NCBI RefSeq assembly: GCF_001642935.1
Contig: NZ_CP016761.1
Location: 744,001 to 808,000 of the forward strand
Source of the DNA: Fictibacillus arsenicus
GTDB lineage: Bacteria; Bacillota; Bacilli; Bacillales; Fictibacillaceae
Length of the DNA: 64,000 bases
Reading direction: 5' to 3'
Of the stretch, positions 53,277 through 63,275 are shown one piece after another. A program made the translations under genes and the position numbers. Below the pieces are notes generated by a model. The model was not told where the DNA came from, ran no database searches, and saw only the letters and a program-made list of their open reading frames with translations. Every line of letters begins with the position of its first letter. Positions within the stretch are counted from its first letter, which is position 1.

Positions 53277-56059
53277 TCGATACAAGCAATCTTTTACTTC
53301 ACGCAAAATGGCTTCATGGAAATATGGTTTTATGGGCCACTAAAGATAAGAAAAGAGTGCATGTGAACGATTGGAAACCTCTTTTATTTACGTGGCATCA
53401 GCCATCTTTTTATGGAACGCTGCTCGATATAGATGATGATCAAAATATATATTTAAACGCGGGAGAAGCTTTTGTGCTGTTCAATCGCTATCCGGTTTTT
53501 TTTCTTTCTGAAAATACGTGGGAAAAAGATGCTTGGCAAGTGGTGAATGAAGCAAATCATTTTGATAAGTTAATGAAATCCGATCTCGTGTCTCCTGACT
53601 TCGAAGCATGGAAATCAGGTGATTGGTCATGGAAAGCTGAAGGAAAACGCATCGAGTCTCCTTGGATAAATGAGGCTCTGTCCACTTTGCCTGATGCTGG
53701 CTATTCAGCGATGCCAACATCTTTTAACAAAGAACTGGTTAGAGGTAATTCAAGACAAATAATCTCTGCATTAGGGCATTTGGATGAAGAAGAATGGCTG
53801 ATCAAAATCGGGTGGAGGGAAGATCCTAAACCTTTTAAACTGATTTTTGAATTATCTGAGCCTGCTGATGAGGAAGATAAGGACATATGGAATCTGAATG
53901 TATTTCTTCAGGAAAAAGAAGAAGGTATTCGTGTTCCTTACAAAGGAAAAAGCACTCTCTTGCCTGATGAATGGAAGCCTTATCAAGCTATGCTGGAAAG
54001 TGATATGGAGCTTGTTTCTAAGCTTATTTCCTGGCTTAAGGTTGGCAGCCGTAAAGAAATTCGGGAAGAGATTACGGAAAAAGAAGCATGGGATTTCCTT
54101 ACTCTTAAAAGTGATTTGCTTCGCCAGATAGGTATATCAAGTATTCTTCCCGAATGGTGGCAGACGGTTCAGGAACTGCAGCCGAAAGTTAAAGCAAAGA
54201 TAAAGACTAAGCCGCAAACTGGCGGAGGAGCACCGTCCTTTTTGGGATTAAATGCAATTATGCAGTTTGACTGGAGGCTTTCAACTGGAGATGAAGAGCT
54301 ATCGGAAGAGGAATTCCGCAAGCTGGTCGATGGCAGCAGAAGGCTTGTCCGCAGGAATGGTCAATGGTACAGAGTAGATCCTGAATGGATGAAACAAGTC
54401 CGGCACCTCATCAAAAACGTGGACCGTACTGGCATTCAGTTAAAAGATGTATTAGAGCAGCATCTTTTAAATATGGAATCAAATCCTGCTAATGATGATC
54501 TTGATGGTATTGAGTTTGAAGGACCAATGCTTGATATGGAATGGGATGAGCCGCTCAATCTATGGATGGATCAGCTTTCCGAAATCAAAACGATACCTGT
54601 TGATCCAAAAGCTGAAAATCTGCAAGGAACACTTAGGGATTATCAAAAGACAGGAAGCTCCTGGATGTATTTTCTTCGGAAGTTCGGGCTTGGCGGATGC
54701 CTCGCAGATGATATGGGACTCGGTAAAACAGTCCAGACAATCGATTACTTTTTAAAGGTAAAAGAAAAAGGGGAGAAGGAAGGCACCTTTTTATTAGTGT
54801 GTCCTACATCTGTTATTGGAAACTGGCAAAAGGAACTTGAGCATTTTTCCCCTTCTTTAGCAGTTGGTTTGCACTACGGCTCTAACCGAAAAAAGGGAGA
54901 AGAATTCGAGGCATGGTATAAGAATTACGACGTGGTTATTACTTCTTATACAACTTGCCAGCTTGATTTCACTGAAATGGGTGGAACGTTTTGGGAGGCA
55001 ATTGTCCTGGATGAAGCTCAAAATATCAAGAACAGCTACACAAAACAGTCCAGAAGTATACGCAAGCTGAACGGGCGTCACAAGATTGCATTAACGGGAA
55101 CACCTGTTGAAAATCGTTTGCTTGAACTTTGGGCGATCTTTGATTTTCTTAATCCTGGTTATTTAGGAAGTGAGCCTTCTTTTCAGAAGAAGTTTGTCCT
55201 TCCGGTTGAAAAAGAAAACGATAATGTGAGGCTGCAGCAATTAAAGAGGCTTGTTCAGCCATTCTTGCTCAGACGTACGAAGACAGATCCTGCTGTTCAG
55301 CTGAATCTGCCTGAAAAACAAGAAATCAAAGAATATTGTCCTTTATCAAAAGAGCAGGCTTCTTTATATGAAAGACTTGTTCAGGATACATTCGAACAGC
55401 TTGAAAAAGTAACAGGCATGCAGCGTCGCGGCTTGCTGCTCGCTATGCTAGGCAAACTGAAACAGATTTGTGATCATCCTGCCCTTTATACGAAGAATGA
55501 CAAATTAACGAAGCTAGAGGAACAATCAACTAAATTTTCGAAGACGATTGAGCTCCTTGATGCCATTTTAGAAAAAGATGAAAAATGCTTAATCTTTACC
55601 CAGTTTATCTTTATGGGTGAGCTCATTAAGAAGTACGTTGAGAAGAAGTTTGGAAAACCTGTTTTGTTCTTACATGGAAGCTTATCAAAGCAAAAACGTG
55701 ATGAGATGATAGACAGTTTCCAAAATGGGGATAACGCTATCTTCATCTTATCGTTAAAAGCAGGCGGAACAGGTTTGAATCTGACAGAAGCAAATCATGT
55801 TATCCACTATGATAGATGGTGGAATCCTGCCGTTGAAAACCAAGCAACTGACCGTGCTCACCGAATCGGGCAAAAGAAGTTTGTTACGGTGCATAAGATG
55901 ATCACACTTGGCACACTCGAAGAAAAGATCGATATGATGCTCGAAAGCAAGAAAGAGCTATCAGAGAAAGTGATCCAGAGCGAAAACTGGATTACCGAAT
56001 TATCAAGGGATGAACTGAAAGACTTATTTACTCTGCGTAAAGAGTGGGTAGAGACTTGA
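53273..56059 (+). CDS. SNF2-family DNA-dependent ATPase/helicase (YwqA-like)
   Basis: 928 aa. An N-terminal SNF2-associated domain (residues 1-420) is followed by the two-lobed motor: Walker A LADDMGLGKTVQT, DEAQ in VLDEAQNIKNSYTKQSR, TGTPVENR, then the helicase_C lobe IFTQFIFMG, SLKAGGTGLNLTEANHVIHYDRWWNPAVE and ATDRAHRIGQ. A DNA translocase possibly remodelling protein-DNA complexes. Coupled to the preceding gene by a 4-bp overlap. Confidence 0.95.
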   Translation: MIDTSNLLLHAKWLHGNMVLWATKDKKRVHVNDWKPLLFTWHQPSFYGTLLDIDDDQNIYLNAGEAFVLFNRYPVFFLSENTWEKDAWQVVNEANHFDKLMKSDLVSPDFEAWKSGDWSWKAEGKRIESPWINEALSTLPDAGYSAMPTSFNKELVRGNSRQIISALGHLDEEEWLIKIGWREDPKPFKLIFELSEPADEEDKDIWNLNVFLQEKEEGIRVPYKGKSTLLPDEWKPYQAMLESDMELVSKLISWLKVGSRKEIREEITEKEAWDFLTLKSDLLRQIGISSILPEWWQTVQELQPKVKAKIKTKPQTGGGAPSFLGLNAIMQFDWRLSTGDEELSEEEFRKLVDGSRRLVRRNGQWYRVDPEWMKQVRHLIKNVDRTGIQLKDVLEQHLLNMESNPANDDLDGIEFEGPMLDMEWDEPLNLWMDQLSEIKTIPVDPKAENLQGTLRDYQKTGSSWMYFLRKFGLGGCLADDMGLGKTVQTIDYFLKVKEKGEKEGTFLLVCPTSVIGNWQKELEHFSPSLAVGLHYGSNRKKGEEFEAWYKNYDVVITSYTTCQLDFTEMGGTFWEAIVLDEAQNIKNSYTKQSRSIRKLNGRHKIALTGTPVENRLLELWAIFDFLNPGYLGSEPSFQKKFVLPVEKENDNVRLQQLKRLVQPFLLRRTKTDPAVQLNLPEKQEIKEYCPLSKEQASLYERLVQDTFEQLEKVTGMQRRGLLLAMLGKLKQICDHPALYTKNDKLTKLEEQSTKFSKTIELLDAILEKDEKCLIFTQFIFMGELIKKYVEKKFGKPVLFLHGSLSKQKRDEMIDSFQNGDNAIFILSLKAGGTGLNLTEANHVIHYDRWWNPAVENQATDRAHRIGQKKFVTVHKMITLGTLEEKIDMMLESKKELSEKVIQSENWITELSRDELKDLFTLRKEWVET

Positions 56060-56067
56060 TGGGTATG

Positions 56068-56097
56068 AAGACATGCGAGCTTGCATGTCTTTTTTTT
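56068..56097 (+). terminator. Terminator of the SNF2 operon
   Basis: AAGACATGC and GCATGTCTT, then T8. Confidence 0.9.
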
Positions 56098-56115
56098 GTT
56101 GTACGACGGGGGTAT

Positions 56116-56236
56116 GTCAAATTATCTTTTAATTTTCGTCAAATTATATACGAATATTGTCAATTTATTATCCAAGTTCGTCAAATTCTTTTCAATGCAA
56201 GTGAAATTATTTCCTAAATCGCAGAATTATAGCCTA
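56116..56236. repeat. Degenerate array, period 20-22 bp (array E)
   Basis: GTCAAATT and variants recur at 56116, 56138, 56159 (GTCAATTT), 56180, 56201 (GTGAAATT) and 56221 (GCAGAATT): spacings 22, 21, 21, 21, 20. No coding frame. Confidence 0.8.
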
Positions 56237-56331
56237 AATAAACCGGTTTAACCTTCTTCAAATAAAATAAAAGGTCTTTTGAAGCTTCATTTCTGATAAA
56301 CTATCATCAAATATCCAAAAAATAGGAGTTG

Positions 56332-57270
56332 GTGTACGAAGTGTCGGTCGAATCGCTTCTTCGTTGGGGAATTTCAGTTGGATTTATTGTACTTTTAATA
56401 CTGGTTTATGAAAGAAAAACAAATCCAGAAGAGAAGCATGTTGGGTGGAAGCTGATTGGCTACTTCTTTTTAGGAACATTTACATTTACGTTTGAAACCT
56501 GGGTTTTACCAGTCGGAATAGTTGTTTTCATATTCTTTTTTCTGCCTAACCTTAAAGTCAATAAAACTTCGAAAAAGTGGGCTGCCAGTTTAGGTGCAGC
56601 ATCCTATGTATTCGGCCTTCTTATCACCTATTCTGTACAGGCATATTATGAAAAAGAAATAAGGATTCAAGCTTCTACAAATAATGCTTATGAAATGAAT
56701 TTTTTTGAAGAGTATGAGAAAGTTAAATCATCTATAAAAGCAGATGAAGAGCTAGCCATTATCAACTTCGATTTCTCATTTAAAAAAGATGGAAAGATTA
56801 AGGATTTTAACTATACAGCCTCCTATTTGATAGACGGGAGAAGTATGGTTGCTTGGGTTAAGCTAAAGGACGGGCAATATGAAATTTCAAAACATCTTAT
56901 TCAGCCAGATGACGAGGAAACACAAATGTTGATGCAAGAAAATACTGTTTCCACACCTGCTGTTTACTTTAAGGCACTAGATTTACATGGGTTAAAAAAG
57001 ATGGTTCGAGAAACTGATTTGCATCACGTTAATTTTTTTAATTCAGGAAGTGTTACATTAAATGAAGAAGGAAGCACACTTTGGTATATTGAGAGTACTG
57101 GAATTAGCAGGCATGACGCAGATACAGTTTCTGCTGATGACCCTTCTTCCCAAGAGGAATCCTTTCCTTATCATGTTGCTATTAGCAGTTTGAAATACAC
57201 TGGAGCAGGTACATATACAGCAGATCAACATCGTTATTTTACAATCTCAACTGAACTTTTAAATGAATAG
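56332..57270 (+). CDS. Hypothetical membrane protein, about 312 aa
   Basis: Not recognised. Three to four N-terminal helices (WGISVGFIVLLILVYE, WKLIGYFFLGTFTFTFETW, VGIVVFIFFFLPNL, AASYVFGLLITYSV) followed by an extracytoplasmic domain of about 200 residues, with a repeating beta/alpha pattern (AIINFDFSFKKDGKIKDFNYTASYLIDG). The start is uncertain: GTG 56332 or 56341, after AGGAG. Followed after 12 bp by the SDR gene. Confidence 0.75.
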   Translation: MYEVSVESLLRWGISVGFIVLLILVYERKTNPEEKHVGWKLIGYFFLGTFTFTFETWVLPVGIVVFIFFFLPNLKVNKTSKKWAASLGAASYVFGLLITYSVQAYYEKEIRIQASTNNAYEMNFFEEYEKVKSSIKADEELAIINFDFSFKKDGKIKDFNYTASYLIDGRSMVAWVKLKDGQYEISKHLIQPDDEETQMLMQENTVSTPAVYFKALDLHGLKKMVRETDLHHVNFFNSGSVTLNEEGSTLWYIESTGISRHDADTVSADDPSSQEESFPYHVAISSLKYTGAGTYTADQHRYFTISTELLNE

Positions 57271-57282
57271 GAGGCAGCACTC

Positions 57283-58053
57283 ATGTACTTACCATCATTC
57301 TCGCTAGAAGGAAAAACGGCGCTCGTTACAGGGGCGGGCAGAGGAATTGGACGAGCGATCGCAATCGGTTATGCAGAAGCAGGGGCTGACGTTGTGATCG
57401 TATCAAGAACGCAATCAGATCTAGAAGAAACCGCTGAACACATCCAGCAAGCGGGAACGAAAGCATATACATTTGAAGCGGATGTGACAAACAAAAGCCA
57501 TATCGAAGCGATCTTTGAGAAGCTGGATACCCAAAACGTAAAAATCGATATTCTGGTCAACAATGCCGGGATGAACATTCGCTCTAAGGCACTTGAGGTT
57601 TCAGATGAGGAATGGGATACGATCATGAATACAAATCTTCGTTCAGCTTTCTGGTTTTCACAAAAAGCCGGGGAAAGAATGAAGGAAAATGGCGGTGGGA
57701 AGATCGTAACTATTTCTTCCGTTGCAGGTCATGTAGCGCTGCGTACAGGAGTAGTCTATGCATCTACGAAAGCGGCTATCATACAGATGACGAAAAACCT
57801 TGCACTTGAGTGGGGGCAGTACGGCATAAATGTAAACAGCATCGGTCCGTGGTATTTCAAAACGCCTCTGACTGAGAAGCTTCTCGCGGACAAAGATTAC
57901 TTGAATGATATTTTAGCTGTAACACCACAAAAAAGGGTAGGAGAGCTGTCTGACCTTGTGGGACCAGCTGTCTTCTTGGCAAGTGATGCAGCGAATTATG
58001 TTAATGGACAGACGCTGTTTGTTGATGGCGGTATGACGATTCAAGGTTTTTAA
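57283..58053 (+). CDS. Short-chain dehydrogenase/reductase (gluconate 5-dehydrogenase-like)
   Basis: 256 aa. TGAGRGIGRAIA cofactor motif, NNAG (LVNNAGMNI), catalytic Ser in TISSVAG and Tyr/Lys in YASTKAA, and a C-terminal NYVNGQTLFVDGGMT. Close to gluconate 5-dehydrogenase or 3-oxoacyl-ACP reductase members. SRTQSDLEET after the second strand suggests NADP(H). AGGAGG 8 bp upstream. Probably in one unit with the preceding membrane protein. Confidence 0.9.
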   Translation: MYLPSFSLEGKTALVTGAGRGIGRAIAIGYAEAGADVVIVSRTQSDLEETAEHIQQAGTKAYTFEADVTNKSHIEAIFEKLDTQNVKIDILVNNAGMNIRSKALEVSDEEWDTIMNTNLRSAFWFSQKAGERMKENGGGKIVTISSVAGHVALRTGVVYASTKAAIIQMTKNLALEWGQYGINVNSIGPWYFKTPLTEKLLADKDYLNDILAVTPQKRVGELSDLVGPAVFLASDAANYVNGQTLFVDGGMTIQGF

Positions 58054-58180
58054 ACAACGAATTACTAAACTATATAAATATTTTTCGGAATTTTGTATCT
58101 TCCTGTATGAAAACTTCATTATCCGTTAATAATGTTGCTACACAAGCAATAATTTTAATGTTTGAAGGGAGATATTAATA

Positions 58181-58459
58181 ATGAAAAAAATGGATTTAGT
58201 AGATGCAGTACGTAATGCAACAAGTATGAACAAAAAGGAATCAGCACTTGCTGTTGATGCGGTATTAAACGCGATTACAGATGCTTTGAAAAATGGTGAA
58301 AGCGTACAGCTCATCGGTTTCGGAACATTTGAAACACGTAACCGCAACGCGAGAAAAGGACGCAACCCGCTGACTGGTGAGGAGATCATGATCCAGGCAA
58401 GCAATGTTCCTGCATTTAAGCCAGGAAAATCGCTGAAAGAAGCTGTAAAAGCAGTTTAA
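58181..58459 (+). CDS. HU-family DNA-binding protein (divergent paralogue)
   Basis: 92 aa. The beta-arm signature [24 protein letters not shown] and [11 protein letters not shown] are present. The N-terminal half ([19 protein letters not shown]) differs from the usual MNKTELINAVA, so it may be a second HU and not the main nucleoid one. GAAGGGAG before the ATG; strong terminator after. Confidence 0.9.
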   Translation: MKKMDLVDAVRNATSMNKKESALAVDAVLNAITDALKNGESVQLIGFGTFETRNRNARKGRNPLTGEEIMIQASNVPAFKPGKSLKEAVKAV

Positions 58460-58474
58460 TCGCAAGTTAATACA

Positions 58475-58507
58475 AAAGACGCTTTCAAAATTTGAAAGCG
58501 TCTTTTT
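58475..58507 (+). terminator. Terminator of the HU-family gene
   Basis: Perfect 15-bp hairpin AAAGACGCTTTCAAA / TTTGAAAGCGTCTTT with T-run. Confidence 0.92.
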
Positions 58508-58747
58508 GCATTGAATGCTGACAAAAATTTTCGACACTAAAGAGTGGGTTGTTGTAATAAGTTGAAGAATATCGTACAAGTTATGCAAAGAAATTTCAAA
58601 AAAGCTTGTCGCTGTTAAGTATTCTTTGTCATATTTAGACGAAAAACAGAATAATTTGACGTGCGAATTATCAAAAAATTTAAAGGAAACCAGCACCTTT
58701 TATTTAATAATAAACAGTACGAAGTTTTAGTAAAAGGGTGGATAAAA

Positions 58748-60592
58748 ATGAATGTAACAAGCCAGGACGACCTTCTTGCAGTTACTACTTTTAAAGAAAT
58801 GATCGATGTCCTGCCTGAATTTGTATGTATTAAATATCCTGATGGAACTTGGGCAGAAGCAAACCGGTTCGCGTTAAATATCTACGGAATATACGATAAT
58901 GACTACAAAGGAAAAAGTTTGGAGGAAATGGAGAACAGACTCTCGAGTGAAGTTGTTGAAAGATGCAATCTATCAGATCAGAAAGCTTGGGAAACGAAGA
59001 AACCTACTAAAACAGCTGAAAAGATAAAAATGAAGAACGGCCGAGTGATTATGCTCGAACTGATCAAACAGCCGACGTTTACAAAAGACGGCAAACCGCA
59101 AATGCTGGTCGTTACCGGAAGAGATATCACCCCGCATAAGCAGAAGGAAGAAGAATTAAGCGTTGCGTTAGACCTTTTGGAATCCGTTCTTAAAGGTACT
59201 ACAGATGCGATTCTTATATTAAATACGAGACAAGAAGTAATAAAAGTAAATGATGCGTTTGAACAAATGTTTGGGTGGGAAGAAGAGGATTTTTCTGAAG
59301 AAAATGATACCATTCCAGTCATTACACCGGCTCATTTGCAAGATGAATCGATAGAGATTATCAACCTATTAAAGCAAGGTCAGTCTGTTCCTCTACATGA
59401 AACGCAGCGAATTCATAAAGATGGAACAGTATTTGACGTGTCTGCTTCCTTTTCTAATATTTGTGATATGGATGGGAAAATAATGGGGTTTGTTATCGTT
59501 TACCGTGATATTACTTCACAGAAAAAAGTAGAGCGGGCTCTACGGGAAAGTGAGGCGAAATATCGTTTGATCGCAGAACATTCGACGGATTTAATCACTG
59601 TTATTGACCCTTCAGGACTGATTCAGTATGTATCTCCTTCACACTTTACGGTTTTAGGCTATGAGGAAGGAGAGATTAAGGGAGCTATTCTTGATCTCGT
59701 TCATCCTGATGATATGGAAGGGCTGTCCGACCAGTTTATGAAGGCACTCGTTAAAAAAATTCCTTTTCAGACTGAATTTCGGCTGCGCCACAAAAACGGT
59801 GATTGGATTCTATTAGAAGCAAGAGGAGTTCCGGTCATGACGAAAGAAGGTCATGTAGAGAGTCTGGTTACATTCGCGAGAGATGTCACGAAAGCTAAGC
59901 AGACAGAAGAGCTGATGCTTAAATCAGAGAAATTATCTGTACTTGGTGAATTGGCTGCCGGTGTTGCACATGAGATTCGAAACCCGCTTACTTCATTAAA
60001 GGGGTTTACGAAACTTTTGTCAGATGCTGATGATGTAATCCGCCTAGAGTATTTACGTATTATGGAATCCGAGCTTAACCGGATCAATGATATTGTCGGA
60101 GAATTGATGCTCGTTGCAAAACCACAGGCGGTAAGTTTCGAACTTACAAACATAAGAGATCTGATCTTTAGTGTTGTAAGGCTGTTAGAAACCCAGGCAA
60201 TTATGAGGAACATTCAAATCTGGGTGAATATAGCTGATGATATTCCGCCAGTTTACGGTGTCGAAAACCAGTTGAAGCAGCTGTTCATCAATCTGCTGAA
60301 GAATGCGATTGAAAGTATGGATTCAGATGGAGAAATTCACATAAAAATTGGTACAAAAAATGAGAGAGTCACGATTGAATTAAAGGATCAAGGCTGCGGA
60401 ATCCCTGCAGACAGACTAAAGACTTTAGGAGAACCTTTTTATACAACAAAAGAAAAGGGGACAGGATTAGGTTTAATGGTGTGTTTTAAAATTATTGACG
60501 AACACGGCGGTGCAATTCATTTTTCTTCTGTTGAAGGTCAGGGAACTCGTGTTGAGATTGAATTGCCTACAGCTTCGGTTCATATAAATTAG
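58748..60592 (+). CDS. Multi-PAS sensor histidine kinase, soluble, sporulation-kinase type
   Basis: 614 aa from the ATG at 58748, with AAAGGGTGG upstream. No membrane helix. Three PAS domains (residues about 10-130, 135-260, 265-390; each ending in a VxGRDIT/VYRDIT/FARDVT strand). HisKA with H408 in GVAHEIRNPLTSLKGFTKL, and HATPase boxes NLLKNAIESM, DQGCGIP and GTGLGLMVCFKI. The layout matches B. subtilis KinA/KinE-like phosphorelay kinases. TTTCGACAC (58529-58537) resembles a Spo0A box. Confidence 0.9.
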   Translation: MNVTSQDDLLAVTTFKEMIDVLPEFVCIKYPDGTWAEANRFALNIYGIYDNDYKGKSLEEMENRLSSEVVERCNLSDQKAWETKKPTKTAEKIKMKNGRVIMLELIKQPTFTKDGKPQMLVVTGRDITPHKQKEEELSVALDLLESVLKGTTDAILILNTRQEVIKVNDAFEQMFGWEEEDFSEENDTIPVITPAHLQDESIEIINLLKQGQSVPLHETQRIHKDGTVFDVSASFSNICDMDGKIMGFVIVYRDITSQKKVERALRESEAKYRLIAEHSTDLITVIDPSGLIQYVSPSHFTVLGYEEGEIKGAILDLVHPDDMEGLSDQFMKALVKKIPFQTEFRLRHKNGDWILLEARGVPVMTKEGHVESLVTFARDVTKAKQTEELMLKSEKLSVLGELAAGVAHEIRNPLTSLKGFTKLLSDADDVIRLEYLRIMESELNRINDIVGELMLVAKPQAVSFELTNIRDLIFSVVRLLETQAIMRNIQIWVNIADDIPPVYGVENQLKQLFINLLKNAIESMDSDGEIHIKIGTKNERVTIELKDQGCGIPADRLKTLGEPFYTTKEKGTGLGLMVCFKIIDEHGGAIHFSSVEGQGTRVEIELPTASVHIN

Positions 60593-60646
60593 AGGTTTAT
60601 TCCATAGGAAAGCCGACCACACTGTTATTAAGGGAGTGTGGAATCT

Positions 60647-60895
60647 GTGGGAAAATACCGTATCTTTTTTATATACCGGATTAAAGATCTAAATTACGTT
60701 CATGTTCATGGGATGAACATAGAAAACAAAAAATTGTTTACAGTTCTCGTTTCATCGCCAGACGACCGCATCGACGTGGATAATCATCATGAACAGCTGC
60801 CAGAAGAACTTCTTTCCGTACTCAAGAATGAGAGCGGCCGCATTAATGCAGGGCTTTACGATCTAGCCCATTGGGAACCGTATACGTATAGTTAG
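60647..60895 (+). CDS. Hypothetical small protein, 82 aa
   Basis: Not recognised. Starts at GTG 60647 (alternative 60638) after AAGGGAG. Sequence KYRIFFIYRIKDLNYVHVHG, then a DNHHEQLPEELLSVLKNESG helix and an AHWEPYTYS end. Small, soluble, mixed beta/alpha. Followed by a terminator. Confidence 0.65.
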   Translation: MGKYRIFFIYRIKDLNYVHVHGMNIENKKLFTVLVSSPDDRIDVDNHHEQLPEELLSVLKNESGRINAGLYDLAHWEPYTYS

Positions 60896-60929
60896 ACTCC
60901 TTTCCAATTTTGTAGAAGGGAGTTTTTTT
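60896..60929 (+). terminator. Terminator after the 82-aa protein gene
   Basis: ACTCCTTTC and GAAGGGAGT (one G-U), then T7. Confidence 0.85.
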
Positions 60930-60968
60930 GTGTAAAATGTTCCTAAAAGGATAAAAGGAGATCTTCAG

Positions 60969-61412
60969 ATGACACAGGATGAAATTGTCGACCTGTTAAC
61001 AGGGAAAATTAAACTTGTTCGGACAGAGCTCGGATACACTCAAGATAAAATGGCGGATATATTAGGAATCTCAAAGAAAACATTGGTTCAAATTGAAAAA
61101 GAAAGAATTAAAGCTAGCTGGACAGTCATTGTAGCTTTATGTGCTCTTTTTCGAAACTCTGAAATTCTGTATAACTCGCTTGGCGGCGATCCTCTTGATG
61201 TAATGGAAGTTGTTGTCCATGAATATGTAGCAGCACCAAAAGAAAAGACTTGGGGCGGTCATGTATGGTGGAAAGAAGTACATAATTATAATGGCTATAA
61301 ACTACAGCAAAATGTTATCAGTAAGCATTACCGGATTCTTGATAATAACAACCATAGAATCTATAGTTCATTTGATGAAAAAGAAGCTAAGGACCGTCTG
61401 AAAGAAATATAA
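60969..61412 (+). CDS. XRE-type transcriptional regulator
   Basis: 147 aa. Residues 10-70 form a Cro/C1-type HTH (VRTELGYTQDKMADILGISKKTLVQIEKER). The C-terminal half (EKTWGGHVWWKEVHNYNGYKLQQNVISKHYRILDNNNHRIYSSF) is a conserved Bacillus domain of unknown role, likely dimerisation or ligand binding. AAAAGGAG before the ATG. The target is unknown; the secreted phosphoesterase gene follows by about 100 bp. Confidence 0.85.
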   Translation: MTQDEIVDLLTGKIKLVRTELGYTQDKMADILGISKKTLVQIEKERIKASWTVIVALCALFRNSEILYNSLGGDPLDVMEVVVHEYVAAPKEKTWGGHVWWKEVHNYNGYKLQQNVISKHYRILDNNNHRIYSSFDEKEAKDRLKEI

Positions 61413-61519
61413 ATTAATGTTTCGTTAATAAAATGTTTAAATTGTTGTCACATTATATTTACCTTGTGCTGTTACTTTTAATATGAAAGTTGTTTCATAT
61501 ATAGAAAGGAGTGCAGCAC

Positions 61520-63265
61520 ATGGGATGGAAAACAAAGCTAACCGCTTTCGTTATAGCTTCTGCTTTATCAATTCCTGCAGGACATGCTAACGCTTTAACA
61601 AGCGTTGATAAAAAAGACGACGGAATAGGGAATACAACGAACTATTTAGATGAGATACCAAATATTTCACTTGATCCAAAAGTCGAAAATATTATTTACC
61701 CTCTTATGGCCACACCAGCTATTAAGAAAAATGGATCAGAACTTACCGTTAAAGTCGATTCTAAAGGAAAAGAGCCAGCAGGCTGGGACATTTCTCTTAA
61801 TCCTACTGAAGCTGCACAGGTGGAAGGAAAATATAATCTTCCTGTTAAGAGTGTTCAAAAAGGATCTTCCTATTGGAAAGACAGCTCTTCTATTTATGAA
61901 GTCACCGTAACGATCCCAGAAGATGTACCTGAGGAGCTTTTTGACCTTGAAGTTTCTTATACAGGTGATGGTACACGTATTACAGATGATGAACCGAATT
62001 CGGTAAAAGTTGTTAAAGAGTATAAAAAAGACTTTAAATTCATGCATTTAACAGATATTCATGTTGGATCTCCAAGGAATATTGCAGATCCTGCAAATGC
62101 AACTGAGGCAGGAATGTGGGATCCGGATAAGTCAAAAAGATGGAGTTATCTGCAAAAAACAATTAAGCAGGTGAACCTGTTAAAACCTGATTTTGTAGTG
62201 ATGACAGGAGATTTAATGTACGGGCAGATGAATCCTCAAGAGTATATTTATGAATATGAAGAGACGTACCGTATGCTGAAACAAATTAATGTTCCAGTGT
62301 ACATCGTTCCAGGAAACCATGATTATTATGCTCAAGATGCAACTTTAGCTGATGGGGCAAAATATTGGGAACAATACTTTGGACCACAGTATTTCTCATT
62401 TGATTACGGACCATATGCACATATGATCGGCTATAATTCTTATGACTGGCATAAGTTTGACCGTCAGGGACACGGAACCGTTTCAGTGCCAACATGGGGC
62501 GGCCAAATCCGGGATCAGCAGATAGAATGGATTAAAAAAGACTTAGCAGAGAACAAGGCAACTGCTCAAGAAGGCCAGACTTCAGGGCTGTTCTCGCATC
62601 ATAATCCAATCTGGCGTGACCGGGACATCTGGCCATCATCCGATCCAAATGTCCAAGAGTATTGGAAAGAGTATGATGCTAAACATAACCCGCAAGACTT
62701 AAGCACACTTTTAAAAGGTGAAAAGCTTGGAATAGAATATGACCAGCAATGGCATGGTGAAGGGTCACACGAATTGATTGATGTAATGAAACAGAATGAT
62801 GTAGATATTTCATTTCATGGCCACACACATATCGATAACATCACAGAGCAAGACGGTATTTTATATTCAACAACTGCATCGATCGAATTATCCGCAAAGC
62901 CTTGGGTAGGTTATCGCTTGTTTGAAAAAGATGCTGCAGCAGATACGTTTAATTCGTACGTATTTGAAGGTCCGGATAAATCGATGCCTGTTTATCAAGA
63001 TGGAAACACATCAGCGGGAGTCGTTTCATTTGAGAATGCCTTTAAGCTGCCAAATGATGGGTCACAGGTTACACAAACAGCGACTGTGACTAATCGACTA
63101 AATAAACCTGTTACAGTAAATATTCCATTTTATATGAAGCAAGGGACTTATACTCCATCAGCAGGTGAAATAATTGAGACTCAGCTTTATGGCACGAAGC
63201 AGTTTGTCGAAGTACAAATCACCGTGCCTGCTAACAGCACGAAAAATATTGAATTAACTCGATAG
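61520..63265 (+). CDS. Secreted metallophosphoesterase
   Basis: 581 aa from the ATG at 61520, with AAAGGAG upstream. Signal peptide residues 1-26 (cleavage near AHA/NALTS region). N-terminal beta-sandwich (residues 50-165), then the calcineurin-like fold: DIHVGSP (D-x-H), VVMTGDLMYGQ, VPGNHDYY, LFSHHNPIWR and FHGHTHID, all dimetal ligands. A C-terminal beta domain (residues 470-581) follows. Probably hydrolyses an extracellular phosphoester, such as teichoic acid or nucleotides. Confidence 0.88.
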   Translation: MGWKTKLTAFVIASALSIPAGHANALTSVDKKDDGIGNTTNYLDEIPNISLDPKVENIIYPLMATPAIKKNGSELTVKVDSKGKEPAGWDISLNPTEAAQVEGKYNLPVKSVQKGSSYWKDSSSIYEVTVTIPEDVPEELFDLEVSYTGDGTRITDDEPNSVKVVKEYKKDFKFMHLTDIHVGSPRNIADPANATEAGMWDPDKSKRWSYLQKTIKQVNLLKPDFVVMTGDLMYGQMNPQEYIYEYEETYRMLKQINVPVYIVPGNHDYYAQDATLADGAKYWEQYFGPQYFSFDYGPYAHMIGYNSYDWHKFDRQGHGTVSVPTWGGQIRDQQIEWIKKDLAENKATAQEGQTSGLFSHHNPIWRDRDIWPSSDPNVQEYWKEYDAKHNPQDLSTLLKGEKLGIEYDQQWHGEGSHELIDVMKQNDVDISFHGHTHIDNITEQDGILYSTTASIELSAKPWVGYRLFEKDAAADTFNSYVFEGPDKSMPVYQDGNTSAGVVSFENAFKLPNDGSQVTQTATVTNRLNKPVTVNIPFYMKQGTYTPSAGEIIETQLYGTKQFVEVQITVPANSTKNIELTR

Positions 63266-63275
63266 AAAAAACTTT

